Below, piece by piece: positions 1 to 8,631 of a stretch of 38,362 nucleotides of DNA (positions are counted from its first letter, which is position 1; every line of letters starts with the position of its first letter). The notes under the pieces were generated by a model. The model saw only the letters and a program-made list of their open reading frames with translations, did not search any database and had not been told where the DNA came from. The position numbers were made by a program, and so were the translations under genes. This DNA comes from Microcaldota archaeon (GTDB lineage: Archaea; Micrarchaeota; Micrarchaeia; Micrarchaeales; Micrarchaeaceae): assembly GCA_021785805.1 (NCBI GenBank), contig JAJYEJ010000002.1, positions 3,073 through 41,434 on the forward strand, given 5' to 3'.

Positions 1-275
1 AGCACTCCGGTCAATGGGCTTATCGTCACCGTCGGGGTGGTCGTGTTCGGAATCGCCTTCAGTACTGGAGGGGTCGCATTGAAGTAAATCGGTGTCGCAC
101 CACCGTTCGCTATGACGAGATGAAGCGTTTCGCTTCCGCTCATATTCACTACGAAGTTCAGCGGACCTGCTACCTCCTCAAGCTGGCCGTTGGCCACTCC
201 AAGGTCAAGCAGAGAGAAAGAAAGAAAAAGCAAGAGAAGGACCGATAAAGCTATAGTCCTCTCTTTGTTCGGCAT
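1..275 (-). CDS. Secreted protein, N-terminal part only (runs off the left edge)
   Basis: The frame is open from an ATG at 275 to the window edge and gives about 91 residues. The N-terminus has two charged residues, then a strongly hydrophobic stretch (roughly residues 8-25), which looks like a Sec signal peptide or an N-terminal anchor. The mature part is rich in Thr, Pro, Asn and Val, as in cell-surface beta proteins. The start was chosen because GGTG lies just upstream and because the ATG follows the stop of the preceding secreted-protein gene by only 13 bases, so the two are probably co-transcribed. I do not recognise a family. The real C-terminus is outside the window, so length and function cannot be judged. 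Confidence 0.7.
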   Translation of the reverse strand, partial: MPNKERTIALSVLLLLFLSFSLLDLGVANGQLEEVAGPLNFVVNMSGSETLHLVIANGGATPIYFNATPPVLKAIPNTTTPTVTISPLTGV

Positions 276-288
276 TCACATAACACCA

Positions 289-798
289 TTAGCAGGTTAC
301 TTCCAGTGTTATCGTCTGCGTATATACTGCCGCTGTCTGCCCTGCTGGAACATTGAGCCCGAAGTATATGTCATTCGTTGATGCTCCGGTCGGGACAACT
401 ATCCCGGTGTCGACCCCAGTGGTGTATCCCAATGCGGTTCCCGGACCTCCCGATGTTTTCGCCCACAGGGTATTGCTCACACCCATCGTGCCCGAAGGGG
501 ATCCAGTCCAATCTACGCCATATACGACAGCATTCGCATTAGTGTTGCCTATCGTGTCCGAAAGCACTATAACATTTGTAGTCGGTGCGCTTGAGCCTGG
601 CAGTACTGTGCCAAAGCTAATCGCAGTGTTCGATATGTCGAGAGCGCACGTGAGAGGCACATTGACCGTGCCCGTAATCGTGTTCGTCGCGGCGCCTGCA
701 AACATCACTCCGCCTTGCAACAGAGCGAATCCCAACACTGCGAGAAGCATTGCCGTAGCTGCTATGCCGAAGCCAGCCGCTGTCCTATTACTTCTCAT
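289..798 (-). CDS. Secreted single-domain surface protein (Cys-bounded beta domain)
   Basis: The protein has 169 residues. An N-terminal hydrophobic segment (about residues 9-36) after MRSNR looks like a signal peptide or uncleaved anchor. The rest is one domain of about 119 residues that starts at a Cys (about residue 51) and ends with Cys as the very last residue. It aligns by eye with the last 119 residues of the large neighbour at 872-4621: both have the order C-x-(I/L)-D-(V/I)-S, FGTV, GVSNT, KTSG, NDIYFGL, YTQTITLE and a terminal Cys. The two Cys probably form a disulfide that closes the domain, which would place it outside the cell. It has its own TATA-like box (about 823-835), so it can be expressed separately from the large protein. 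No known family is recognised; a structural or adhesive role is an inference. Confidence 0.85.
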   Translation of the reverse strand: MRSNRTAAGFGIAATAMLLAVLGFALLQGGVMFAGAATNTITGTVNVPLTCALDISNTAISFGTVLPGSSAPTTNVIVLSDTIGNTNANAVVYGVDWTGSPSGTMGVSNTLWAKTSGGPGTALGYTTGVDTGIVVPTGASTNDIYFGLNVPAGQTAAVYTQTITLEVTC

Positions 799-822
799 TT
801 AATCGCCTACTCAATTCTGTAT

Positions 823-835
823 GTTAAATTAAAAA
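823..835 (-). promoter_or_regulatory. TATA box for the 169-residue secreted protein
   Basis: Read on the minus strand, TTTTTAATTTAAC lies about 32 bases before the ATG at 798. This implies a transcription start a few bases ahead of the start codon. It sits in the 73-base gap after the stop of the upstream large gene. Confidence 0.5.
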
Positions 836-871
836 GCCTTTTGGTATCGTTCAGTATAATGGAATGGCACC

Positions 872-3800
872 TCAACAGCTCGTCTCGAGGGTTATGGTCT
901 GGGTATACGAAGGCGACGGGGACTGTCCTGTAGGCACACCAAGACCGAAATATATGTCGTTTCCGGAGCCTGCCGGGAGCAGTATGCCTGTGTTGGCCGG
1001 GAGGGTCCCGAGCGGCGTAGCCGAGCCCCATGGGGTGCCGCTGGTCTTCGAATAGACCGTATTGCTCACCCCGAAGTTCAATGGCCCTGAAGCCCAGTTG
1101 TTTCCGTAGACGAACAATATGGAGTTGACGTTCCCTACGTCGGTGACCGCCACCGAGTTGTCCGTAGGCAGGCTTGTGGAGGGGTATACGGTCCCGAAAG
1201 CTATGTTGTTGTCGCTCACGTCTATCCCGCATGTCGCCGGGGTGAAAGTAACCTGGACCGTATTGCCTGCGATGGCGGCTCCCGAAGCTGGAGATACAAG
1301 ATAATTCACCGCCCCGACCATCTGGTCAGGTATGCTGTAAGAGTACGTTCCTGGCGTGTCCTGGAACTGTATCGTATTCTGTGTCGAGGAAAGCGTCTGT
1401 CCATTGTATATGACGTTCCACGCGTTTCCGCCTGGGAGACCGGTCTCGGCGAAGCTGGTTATCCCGTTCCAGTCCGCTGTAACGATACCGTTGCCGTTGA
1501 CGTTGAGGTTGGTCACTGTGGCTATGGAGTTGAAAACTGTGAGGTTGGCGCTATTGCTTGTCGTCCACCTGCTGAATACGTAGTTGCCGGAGGGCGGCGC
1601 CAGAGCCTGTATGTTTCCGGTCCCTATGACTCTCATCACCTGTCCATTCGAATATACGCTCTCGTTCGTGTTTATTGTCGCCGAGGACGGGGTGTCATCC
1701 AGTGTCACATACCTGGGCTGGAACACATAAGCCGCAAGCGCGACTGCTCCGGCGGATTTTGGCGTCGCGGAGGCGGTGTAGCTCCCAGATGCCGTGTTCG
1801 TGCAGGTTGCGATTTCGGTAGCGGCGCCAGGATTCCCGGCGTAATCCGCCAGTAGGTATTCCTGCCGTGTGCAGCCGCTCGGTATCGATGTGCTTGAGAA
1901 CTCCTGCCCGCCGCTCGCTATCAACAGCAATACGAAGGAGTTGGAGGAGGCCACATTGTAGTTGAGCGTCTGACTCGTTACGCTGTTGCCTGCGCTTGTA
2001 TACAGTTGGTAATTGGTCTGATTTATCCCTATCCCGGCTATGGACTCTCCAGCATTCCCGGAGGCGCCTACCGTATTCGCGGAGCATACGTTTGTGTTCT
2101 GATGCCCCACTGATGCGGCCGGGGGCGGACTGGAAGCGTCTGTAGCATTAGCGTCTCCGAACCACGTCAGAGGCTTTGGCGAAGTCGAGAATGTCGTAAA
2201 GGCGCCTGCATTGCAGTAGTGTCCCGAATATGCGCCAGGGAGGGAAACGGACAACAGGCCGCCCAGAGGCAACGAGTTCGAGCCGAAGCTGAACGGTACC
2301 GAATATGCGGCAGCCGTTATCTGGAAATTTCCTGTCAGCGAAGCTGAAGTATAGTTCGCGTTTCCAAGCGTGTCGAACAACTCGGCGTAGGTCCCCGGGG
2401 CTGAACTCGTGGTATACGCCGAAGATGACGAGGTCGTCGCGGTAAGGACATTGTTGACATATAAGCTTCCAGTAAGCTGGGAGTTGTAGGTCGTTATGGA
2501 ATAATCCACCACGCCCCCGTTGCCGTCATATTGATAGCTCTGCGGCACAGTGAGGGAGAGCGAAGGATAGGCCTGCACTACTGTCAGGGCGTTGTCCGAC
2601 GTATACTGGCTTACTGTGGAATCGTATGCCACTACGTTATACGTGCCTGCCGGCATCGGTGCGTCGGAAGGGGGGTTGCATGTCGAAATGGCATCACAGG
2701 ATACCGATCCAGTGCCAGTGGCAACCACGCTTCCGGGGGATGTCCCTTTCCCTACTAATATCTGTACAGTATCGGAACCGGATGGTGCTGTCGCAGTTAT
2801 CGTGTCACCCTGGTCATACGCGACCGAATTGCTCTGCATAACCAACGATAACGTACCTGCCTTGGAGAAGGCCACAGAGACGGAATTCCCAGCCACTGCG
2901 CTCCCGCTTTGGGGGAACGGGACATAGGTGCTTCCGCCAACTATTTGATTGGCTATGGAAAACGGATACGTCCCAGGTACGGTATCGAACGTGAGCGTAT
3001 TCGATGTCGAGGATTCCAATGAACTGTCATATACGACGTTCCATGTGGTGCTTGGAGGTAGCCCTGACTCGCTGAATGCGGTTATCCCATTGAAATCCGC
3101 GGTTATTATCCCATTGCCTTCTATGGTGGCCACGGTCGACGTCGAGAGCGCGTTCCCGATTACTATATTCGATGGATTGCTCACGGTCCAGCCTGTAAAG
3201 CTGTATGTCCCTGTCGCAGGCGCAGCTGCCGTTATGGGATTCGTCCCTATCACGGTCATCGTCGCCCCGTTCGGATAGCGGATCCCGTTATTGGTTATTA
3301 TGTTCCCTGTAGCTGGATTTATGTCCAATACGACCCCATAGGGGGCGAAGACATATGCTGCCAAAACCCCTATGCCGGGGGATGCCGATGGCGTCATGGT
3401 AAGCGTGTATGTGCCTGGATTCTGTGTGCATACTGCACTTACGGATGAATCCTGTCCGGAGGTGAGCAGGGACGTGGTCTTGGTGCAGCCTGAAGGCAGG
3501 GCGCCCAGGGAGCAATCCTCCCATCCGCATGCACCGACGATCGCGACAAAGCTATTCGACGCGCCCACCGTATAACTCAGCGTTGTCTTAGAACCGCCGC
3601 TCACGTTCGCCGCACTATACTGCGCGGACCTTGAGATGAGCGCATTGAATCCTATCCCTGAAGTTATCTCATACCACGAGGTGGACTGCTGGCACCACCC
3701 GACATTGGTCGACTGGTATCCTGTCGAGGCGCAGTTGCCTCCGCAGCTGCTGTAATAAGCGCTCTTCGCCACGGTGAACGATTCTGCAGGTATGCTGTAT

Positions 3801-4621
3801 CCTCCGGTACCGCATGCGAATACGTACGACGTGAAGCCTGGAGGCAGCGTAAGTACGACGTTGGTGGTGGAGCTTGACTGGGTATTCCCTGCAAGATAAG
3901 AGACCGCATAGCTCGAGAGCGAATCCGATACGCCTGAGAAGTAGAATGACGTGATGTTTGAACCGTATAAGGAGGTCGGGAGAGGAAGCCACTTCCCGCT
4001 GTTGTATTTGAACAAGGTAACGTTGCCCGGATTTCCACCGTTGCCTATGATCCAGCTTCTGGGGACAGAGAAATTATACGTGACGTTCGATATGAACTGA
4101 TCGGCATTCGCTGCAGTGCCGAGCAGGGAGGCAGCGCTCTGATTGATCTGTATGTATTGATAGACATCGCCAGGTGCGGTTTCCGGCGCCTGACTAAAAG
4201 GTACGGACGAGTTCGATACCGTGATGTTGAGCTGCTTTATCCTGCTATGCAGCCGTATATCCATGCTCCTGAACGCGGTCCCTCCCAGGCTGATGCGGAA
4301 CCTCTCCCCTCTCACGTCTAACGATCCCCTCCATTCCATCCCTGTGCCGTTAAGAGCGAAGCCCTCCGGAGGCGTGCCTATGGAAAGTTGCGCTCCGTAT
4401 GTTCCGGTTCCGTTCGTCTGGTTGCCTCCGTACGATGTGGTGTTGGCCGATATGTTGCCTGACGCCTCACTGCTGTTATATCCGCCAGATGATGAATTGG
4501 TCGCGTTCGTATGATTGTAAGCCGTATCGCCTGCCGCTCCAGCATGAGCTATCAGTGCTGCCATAGAAAGCAGCATTCCGATTACGAGCCAAGCGAGAAC
4601 CAGATGCACATTCCTGATCAT
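872..4621 (-). CDS. Giant secreted surface protein with PGF-pre-PGF-like domain, duplicated module and Cys-bounded C-terminal domain
   Basis: The protein has 1249 residues. Order of parts: signal peptide (about 1-29); Asn/Ser/Thr/Gly-rich linker (about 32-75) with many N-glycosylation sequons; a region (about 80-245) matching the PGF-pre-PGF pattern of archaeal surface proteins (VTYNFSVPRSWI, then a Lys-Trp-LPLP turn and SFYFSGVSDS); module A1 (about 330-600); two Ig-like stretches (about 600-780); module A2 (about 880-1130); and a C-terminal domain (about 1131-1249) shared with the neighbour at 289-798. A1 and A2 are diverged copies: both carry SNSFV, a PSGCT block, GNGI(I/V)TAD(F/W)NGIT and (S/A)E(S/T)GLP. 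There is no C-terminal transmembrane anchor and the last residue is Cys. The start is supported by the signal peptide and by a TATA box about 30 bases upstream. A role as surface layer component or adhesin is an inference; no enzyme motif is visible. Confidence 0.88.
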   Translation of the reverse strand: MIRNVHLVLAWLVIGMLLSMAALIAHAGAAGDTAYNHTNATNSSSGGYNSSEASGNISANTTSYGGNQTNGTGTYGAQLSIGTPPEGFALNGTGMEWRGSLDVRGERFRISLGGTAFRSMDIRLHSRIKQLNITVSNSSVPFSQAPETAPGDVYQYIQINQSAASLLGTAANADQFISNVTYNFSVPRSWIIGNGGNPGNVTLFKYNSGKWLPLPTSLYGSNITSFYFSGVSDSLSSYAVSYLAGNTQSSSTTNVVLTLPPGFTSYVFACGTGGYSIPAESFTVAKSAYYSSCGGNCASTGYQSTNVGWCQQSTSWYEITSGIGFNALISRSAQYSAANVSGGSKTTLSYTVGASNSFVAIVGACGWEDCSLGALPSGCTKTTSLLTSGQDSSVSAVCTQNPGTYTLTMTPSASPGIGVLAAYVFAPYGVVLDINPATGNIITNNGIRYPNGATMTVIGTNPITAAAPATGTYSFTGWTVSNPSNIVIGNALSTSTVATIEGNGIITADFNGITAFSESGLPPSTTWNVVYDSSLESSTSNTLTFDTVPGTYPFSIANQIVGGSTYVPFPQSGSAVAGNSVSVAFSKAGTLSLVMQSNSVAYDQGDTITATAPSGSDTVQILVGKGTSPGSVVATGTGSVSCDAISTCNPPSDAPMPAGTYNVVAYDSTVSQYTSDNALTVVQAYPSLSLTVPQSYQYDGNGGVVDYSITTYNSQLTGSLYVNNVLTATTSSSSAYTTSSAPGTYAELFDTLGNANYTSASLTGNFQITAAAYSVPFSFGSNSLPLGGLLSVSLPGAYSGHYCNAGAFTTFSTSPKPLTWFGDANATDASSPPPAASVGHQNTNVCSANTVGASGNAGESIAGIGINQTNYQLYTSAGNSVTSQTLNYNVASSNSFVLLLIASGGQEFSSTSIPSGCTRQEYLLADYAGNPGAATEIATCTNTASGSYTASATPKSAGAVALAAYVFQPRYVTLDDTPSSATINTNESVYSNGQVMRVIGTGNIQALAPPSGNYVFSRWTTSNSANLTVFNSIATVTNLNVNGNGIVTADWNGITSFAETGLPGGNAWNVIYNGQTLSSTQNTIQFQDTPGTYSYSIPDQMVGAVNYLVSPASGAAIAGNTVQVTFTPATCGIDVSDNNIAFGTVYPSTSLPTDNSVAVTDVGNVNSILFVYGNNWASGPLNFGVSNTVYSKTSGTPWGSATPLGTLPANTGILLPAGSGNDIYFGLGVPTGQSPSPSYTQTITLETSC

Positions 4622-4646
4622 GCTACCACTACAAATTATGCGGGAG

Positions 4647-4658
4647 ACTTATTAAGGT
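4647..4658. promoter_or_regulatory. Shared near-palindromic TATA box between the giant surface protein and the phosphohexomutase gene
   Basis: ACTTATTAAGGT lies in the 71-base gap between the divergent genes. CTTATTAAG reads almost the same on both strands. Its centre is about 32 bases from the minus-strand ATG at 4621 and about 40 bases from the plus-strand ATG at 4693, so one box could serve both directions. Confidence 0.5.
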
Positions 4659-4692
4659 TTTCATAGCAGATAACCTAAGGATCTGCAAAGGG

Positions 4693-6078
4693 ATGTCCAT
4701 GTCATATGCGATAAGGTTCGGCACTAACGGATGGAGGGACAGGATGGACGGTGGGTTCAGCGAAGAGAATGTCCTAAGGGCGCTTCACGCCATAGCCGCA
4801 TACTCGAAAAAGACCTACGGCAAAGGCACCGTCATAATCGGTTTCGACGCCAGGAACCATTCACTGGAGTACGCACACCTGGCTTATGACATGTTCACGT
4901 CACAGGGCTTCGATGCGATGATGACCGACTCCCCGACCCCGACTCCTGTGCTGGAATTTTCCGTCAAGGATAAGGGCGCCGTCTGCGGTGTGGAGATAAC
5001 CGCGAGCCACAACCCTGCAGTGTATAACGGCATAAAGTTCATACCTGGATACGGCGCCCCAGCGAGCAAGGCGATAACAGACGAGATAGAGCGAATGGTG
5101 CCGTTTCACGCTGGTGTCCCAAGGCACGCCGAGCCGAAGACATTCTCGCCAAAAGCGGAGTACCTTAACGCGATAAAAGGGAAGATAGACCTTGGCAAGG
5201 TATCATCGCTCAGGGTAGTGGTGGATCCGTTCTACGGGACCACTATCGGATACCTGTCAGAAGCGCTCGCACAGGATGGGGTCAAGGTGGAGCAGATACA
5301 CAGCAATTACGACCCGGACTTCGGCGGCATGAACCCGGAGCCGAATGAAGAGTCGACCGCAGAGCTTGCTAAGAAAGTGCTCGAAACAGGAGCGGATATC
5401 GGAATAGCGAACGACGGCGACGGTGACAGATTTGTAGCCATAGACGGCAAAGGCGCGTTCTACCCTTCAAACAAGGCATGCCTTATAATCGCGGAGTACC
5501 TGTTCGGCACAAAAAGGAAAACCGGCAGGGTCGCCAAGACGGTCGCCGTTACCGCTGCGCTTGATAGGCTGTGCGAGGCGTATGGCGTCCCAGTGACTGA
5601 GGTCCCGGTGGGCTCCAAGTACATATCGCAGGAATTGATGGATGGCGCAGTTCTGGGAGTGGAGTCCACGGCAGGAGTCAGTTTCGGGTGGTGGCTCCCG
5701 GACAGGGACGGCATAGCGGCAGGGATGCTACTGTGCGAGATCATGGCGAACACCGGAAAACCGCTCGACACGCTGTGGCAGGAGGCAGCGAGCAAGTATG
5801 GATACGGGGTATACGAGGAGTTGGAATTTCCCCTCCAGCAGAAGCTTGAGGTGAACATGGACTTCCTTGTGAAAGAGGATTCCCGTTCTGAGTTCGGAGG
5901 GGCGCAGATAACAGGAAGGAGCAAGATCGATGGGATAAAGTTCCTTCTGGATGATGGGGCTTGGGTGTTAATAAGACGGTCCGGCACCGAACCCCTGGTA
6001 AGGGTTTACATAGAAGCTGCAACGAAGAGCAGGGCCGACGAGCTCATCGTGGCGGTAAAAAGGATCCTCGGATTATAG
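4693..6078 (+). CDS. Phosphoglucomutase/phosphomannomutase (alpha-D-phosphohexomutase family)
   Basis: This 461-residue protein has the normal length and all signature motifs of the family. It interconverts hexose 1- and 6-phosphates (glucose, mannose or glucosamine type) for sugar-nucleotide synthesis in the cytoplasm. The catalytic phosphoserine is Ser105 in TASHNPAVYNGIKF. The Mg-binding loop is NDGDGDRF (Asp241, Asp243, Asp245). The C-terminal phosphate-binding loop is RRSGTEP (about 428-434). Substrate preference cannot be fixed from the sequence, so no gene symbol is given. ATG occurs at 4693 and again at 4699; the second has a better-spaced purine-rich site (GGGATG) and the two differ by only two residues. 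The gene stands alone, divergent from the giant surface protein, whose glycans might draw on its product. Its last six bases overlap the convergent gene at 6073-7149. Confidence 0.96.
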   Translation: MSMSYAIRFGTNGWRDRMDGGFSEENVLRALHAIAAYSKKTYGKGTVIIGFDARNHSLEYAHLAYDMFTSQGFDAMMTDSPTPTPVLEFSVKDKGAVCGVEITASHNPAVYNGIKFIPGYGAPASKAITDEIERMVPFHAGVPRHAEPKTFSPKAEYLNAIKGKIDLGKVSSLRVVVDPFYGTTIGYLSEALAQDGVKVEQIHSNYDPDFGGMNPEPNEESTAELAKKVLETGADIGIANDGDGDRFVAIDGKGAFYPSNKACLIIAEYLFGTKRKTGRVAKTVAVTAALDRLCEAYGVPVTEVPVGSKYISQELMDGAVLGVESTAGVSFGWWLPDRDGIAAGMLLCEIMANTGKPLDTLWQEAASKYGYGVYEELEFPLQQKLEVNMDFLVKEDSRSEFGGAQITGRSKIDGIKFLLDDGAWVLIRRSGTEPLVRVYIEAATKSRADELIVAVKRILGL

Positions 6079-7149
6079 CGCCTTCGCCCTATCGCCCGCG
6101 TCTGTGCGCAGCGAGCCTATCGCATCAAAGTAGACCCCTTCGTTCTCATGTATGTATCCCAGAAGGGTCTGGCAGTCCTCGTGCGGCAACAACGGTGTCG
6201 AAGAGAGCAGTCTAACGGTCTCTATATCTATCACTAAGCCTGTCCTGCTCAGCTTTATCAATCCTGCCATCGCCCTGCCCGCCATGCTGAGTATCCAATC
6301 CAGATTCGCGCGCCTCCTTACTCCGTCCAAAGCGGCTTCGTATGCGGCTATCGGCTCCTTCAATGCCTTCAGGTTGTCGTCCAGCGCCCTTGCGTCGAGC
6401 ATAAGCCTATTCGAGGTAGCGACATCGTCGACGTTCAGTAACCTCTCCAGGTTGACCCTGCTAAAGAATACATTGAGTACGTCCTTGACGCAGTCCATGG
6501 CTTTGGTCGTGAGGGCATAATATGTATGGATCTCGGTAAGTCCACCGATCGTCTCCTTGACCTTATCGCTTGCCTCCCCTCCGTCCTTGACGTAAGCCAG
6601 TGCGGCGTCTATCGCCGCCTTCAGCTTCGGGATGTCCCGCTCATCCTGGCCCACCAAGCCATCAAATATACCGTCAACGGATTCGTCCAGGCCGCAAGGG
6701 TCAAAGGCATCCGCCAGCCTGCGGAGAATCTCAACAGTGTAGTGGAAGTTCTGCGGCCCAATCATATTATAGAGATCGTAGCCAATCTGTGTCCAGTCTC
6801 CAGTGTCGCCTTCGAGCCTGGACACGAGCGAATCCGAATCCTTGCACATGTCGTTTGCAAGCCCCATTGCCACGGTGGCGTACTCGATCCTAAGGATATC
6901 AAGTATGATCTGTACCTCGTCCCCGTGGATAAAATTCCTGGCTTTGTCGGACCTGACCTTAGGGGAATCTATTGGATTGAACTTGCCGTCAAAGAAGAAG
7001 ATATGCTCGAACAGCCCGCTTAGCTGCGATGTTACCTCATTAGCCCTACCCAGTGCGCGTTCTCCATAATCGATTGCGCAGTCATTGTGCAGTGTAATCT
7101 CCATCCCGCTTATTGGCATTATGTTCTTTCCGGTTTTGCGTGCATCCAT
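6073..7149 (-). CDS. Hypothetical protein, 358 residues, mainly helical
   Basis: I do not recognise this protein. It is soluble-looking, with no signal peptide or membrane segment, and is predicted to be mostly alpha-helical from long runs with Leu, Ala, Asp and Arg heptad-like spacing (about residues 150-330). It contains few Cys and no obvious catalytic motif. The start at 7149 fits a TATA-like element (minus-strand CCTTTTTATAT, about 7199-7208) some 50 bases upstream. Codon choice resembles that of the neighbours, so it looks native and functional. It heads a run of three unrecognised genes on the same strand (to 8434). The 3' end overlaps the phosphohexomutase gene by six bases. Confidence 0.8.
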   Translation of the reverse strand: MDARKTGKNIMPISGMEITLHNDCAIDYGERALGRANEVTSQLSGLFEHIFFFDGKFNPIDSPKVRSDKARNFIHGDEVQIILDILRIEYATVAMGLANDMCKDSDSLVSRLEGDTGDWTQIGYDLYNMIGPQNFHYTVEILRRLADAFDPCGLDESVDGIFDGLVGQDERDIPKLKAAIDAALAYVKDGGEASDKVKETIGGLTEIHTYYALTTKAMDCVKDVLNVFFSRVNLERLLNVDDVATSNRLMLDARALDDNLKALKEPIAAYEAALDGVRRRANLDWILSMAGRAMAGLIKLSRTGLVIDIETVRLLSSTPLLPHEDCQTLLGYIHENEGVYFDAIGSLRTDAGDRAKAL

Positions 7150-7198
7150 AGAAACACTCGATACGAACGGTTCGACCGCAGGCGGTTGCGTGCTTCAG

Positions 7199-7208
7199 AT
7201 ATAAAAAG
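7199..7208 (-). promoter_or_regulatory. TATA box for the 358-residue hypothetical protein
   Basis: Minus-strand CCTTTTTATAT lies in the 74-base gap between two same-strand hypothetical genes, about 50 bases before the ATG at 7149. It suggests that this gene is transcribed independently of the one upstream. Confidence 0.5.
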
Positions 7209-7223
7209 GCATACCATCAGGTT

Positions 7224-7709
7224 TCAGGAATCGGATTGGTCCTTCCTCATCATTCTTAACAACTGCTCATGGTACTGTTCCGAAGGATTGTAAGAAGGCA
7301 TCTCCGGATGGGTGCTGAAGTAAGAGCCCTTGAACGGCTTGTTGTTCAGATAAATCTCCAACATGAATGCGTCGCTGCACTTCATCGCCCCTCTCAGCAC
7401 GACCAGGAATGCCGCATCATTCGTATAATCCGATATCTCCTGCAGGTTCCTGGCAACTCCGATACGATCCTTTATGTCAGGGAACTTGGCAAAAAGCCCG
7501 GCACATCCTGCCATCGCCTCCGGCACCTTGCGGAGCCCTATCATCGCAAGATGCATCCCTATCTCGTCGGCATCCCTAACTCCTTTTCCCGAAAGCGAGT
7601 CTACGAGTGAACGGACGTAATCCAAAGCGCGGGTTTCAATCTCGGGCCTTGGCCGGCTTATATCAAATCTCCCATCGTGTGCCAAAGCATGTGGCGCTCC
7701 TGTTACCAT
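7224..7709 (-). CDS. Hypothetical protein, 161 residues
   Basis: I do not recognise this protein. It is predicted to be helical and cytoplasmic, with a central section (about 28-110) that reads like short alpha-helical repeats and a polar tail ending in DQSDS. The start is well supported: minus-strand GGGAGGTTGA (7716-7725) is a strong ribosome binding site six bases before the ATG at 7709, and a TATA box (TTATATAT, about 7746-7754) lies further upstream. This is one of the few genes in the block with a full Shine-Dalgarno site rather than a leaderless arrangement. It sits between two other unknown genes. No function is proposed. Confidence 0.8.
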   Translation of the reverse strand: MVTGAPHALAHDGRFDISRPRPEIETRALDYVRSLVDSLSGKGVRDADEIGMHLAMIGLRKVPEAMAGCAGLFAKFPDIKDRIGVARNLQEISDYTNDAAFLVVLRGAMKCSDAFMLEIYLNNKPFKGSYFSTHPEMPSYNPSEQYHEQLLRMMRKDQSDS

Positions 7710-7715
7710 ATCCTA

Positions 7716-7754
7716 TCAACCTCCCAATATGGCTCCGCTGGACATGATATATAA
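7716..7754 (-). promoter_or_regulatory. TATA box and strong ribosome binding site for the 161-residue protein
   Basis: On the minus strand, CGCTTATATATC (about 7745-7756) is followed about 20 bases later by GGGAGGTTGA (7716-7725), then the ATG at 7709. The order and spacing match a standard archaeal promoter with a leadered transcript. Confidence 0.6.
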
Positions 7755-7786
7755 GCGTTTCTATAATCCAGCGAGCAACCACTTAG

Positions 7787-8434
7787 CTAAAAGCCATGCC
7801 CTGAGGGCTCTTCGGTTTCGGACGGCGCCTCTTTCCTTAGCCTCCTCACATTTTCCATCCATAACGAGTAGTTTGCCGAAGCCCCGCGGAACATCACGTG
7901 CTCCTTCGTGCCATCCGGATACCCGCTCATCAATACACTGCGTTTGGGTTCCATGTGGTGCATGGCCTCCTCTAGCTCCTTAAGCGAGCGCAACATCATC
8001 CTGCTCACTCCGGTGTGCGCAGGCAGGGCCTCTTGCACTGGGAAAAAAGAGGCCTTGGCGCGCATTACCAGTTTCTTGTGGTGGGGTGCCTCCACTTTTT
8101 GGATATCTGCAATGGCTGCCCTAAAGCCTCCGATGTTGTGGGTCCTCGCCAAATTAGCCAATTGCGTTGAAACGAATACCGATGTCTCCGCATCGGAACG
8201 GGTCTTCCGCATCTCCGTAACAGATTCACGAATCTTTAGCATACCGTCATCGGTCTTGCCTATCTTCTGAAGGTTATTCACTATAGCGGTCAGACGCCTG
8301 CGCCTGTCGTCCGTCATTCCCCCATTCATATAATCGAGGACCAACTTCCTGGCATCCGCAAAGGTCTCTTCCTCAAGCGCATCATGCCATCTAATCCTTG
8401 GCGCATTTTGTTGTCTTGTTTTGCTAGTCGGCAT
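7787..8434 (-). CDS. Hypothetical protein, 215 residues, Arg/Lys-rich and helical
   Basis: I do not recognise this protein. It is basic and helical with no signal or membrane segment. The frame could begin at a TTG at 8458, but the TATA box at 8464-8473 would put the transcription start near 8441, inside that extension. I therefore chose the ATG at 8434, which would be nearly leaderless. The middle (about 40-135) has repeated Arg/Lys-Leu-Ala patterns similar in style to the 161-residue neighbour, but I cannot claim homology. The C-terminus is acidic, then Gly/His. A nucleic-acid-binding role would be compatible with the charge but is not shown. Confidence 0.75.
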   Translation of the reverse strand: MPTSKTRQQNAPRIRWHDALEEETFADARKLVLDYMNGGMTDDRRRRLTAIVNNLQKIGKTDDGMLKIRESVTEMRKTRSDAETSVFVSTQLANLARTHNIGGFRAAIADIQKVEAPHHKKLVMRAKASFFPVQEALPAHTGVSRMMLRSLKELEEAMHHMEPKRSVLMSGYPDGTKEHVMFRGASANYSLWMENVRRLRKEAPSETEEPSGHGF

Positions 8435-8463
8435 TAAACCATCGTTAAGGACTCCCAAATCAC

Positions 8464-8473
8464 ATATATATTA
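8464..8473 (-). promoter_or_regulatory. TATA box that decides the start of the 215-residue protein
   Basis: Minus-strand TAATATATAT is centred near 8468. At the usual spacing transcription starts about 8441, which favours the ATG at 8434 over the TTG at 8458. Confidence 0.55.
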
Positions 8474-8590
8474 GTTTCCTCGACCCGGACTTTGCGTCAT
8501 TATTACCATACGTTAAGGGGTATCTTGGCCATGGTTGGCGCACACGAGGAACTTTCCGCAATCGCAAGCGCAAAAGCGCCGGATAATCAT

Positions 8591-8600
8591 TCTTTTAAAC
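8591..8600 (+). promoter_or_regulatory. TATA box for pyrH
   Basis: TCTTTTAAAC is centred about 36 bases before the ATG at 8632. No clear ribosome binding site precedes the gene, so the transcript probably has a short leader of about ten bases. Confidence 0.5.
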
Positions 8601-8631
8601 ATTCCTTGCCAAACAATTTACGGCGTTTCAC

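Noticed and set aside
353-802. 149-codon open frame on the plus strand
   Set aside because: It is antisense to the 169-residue secreted protein, which has a signal peptide, a homologous domain in the neighbour and a TATA box. The plus frame has none of these.
807-1232. 141-codon open frame on the minus strand
   Set aside because: It lies in another frame of the giant surface protein gene, is very Arg/His-rich and runs over the next gene's promoter. It is a shadow of a GC-rich gene.
5460-5987. 175-codon open frame on the minus strand
   Set aside because: It is antisense to the core of the phosphohexomutase gene, whose motifs are intact.
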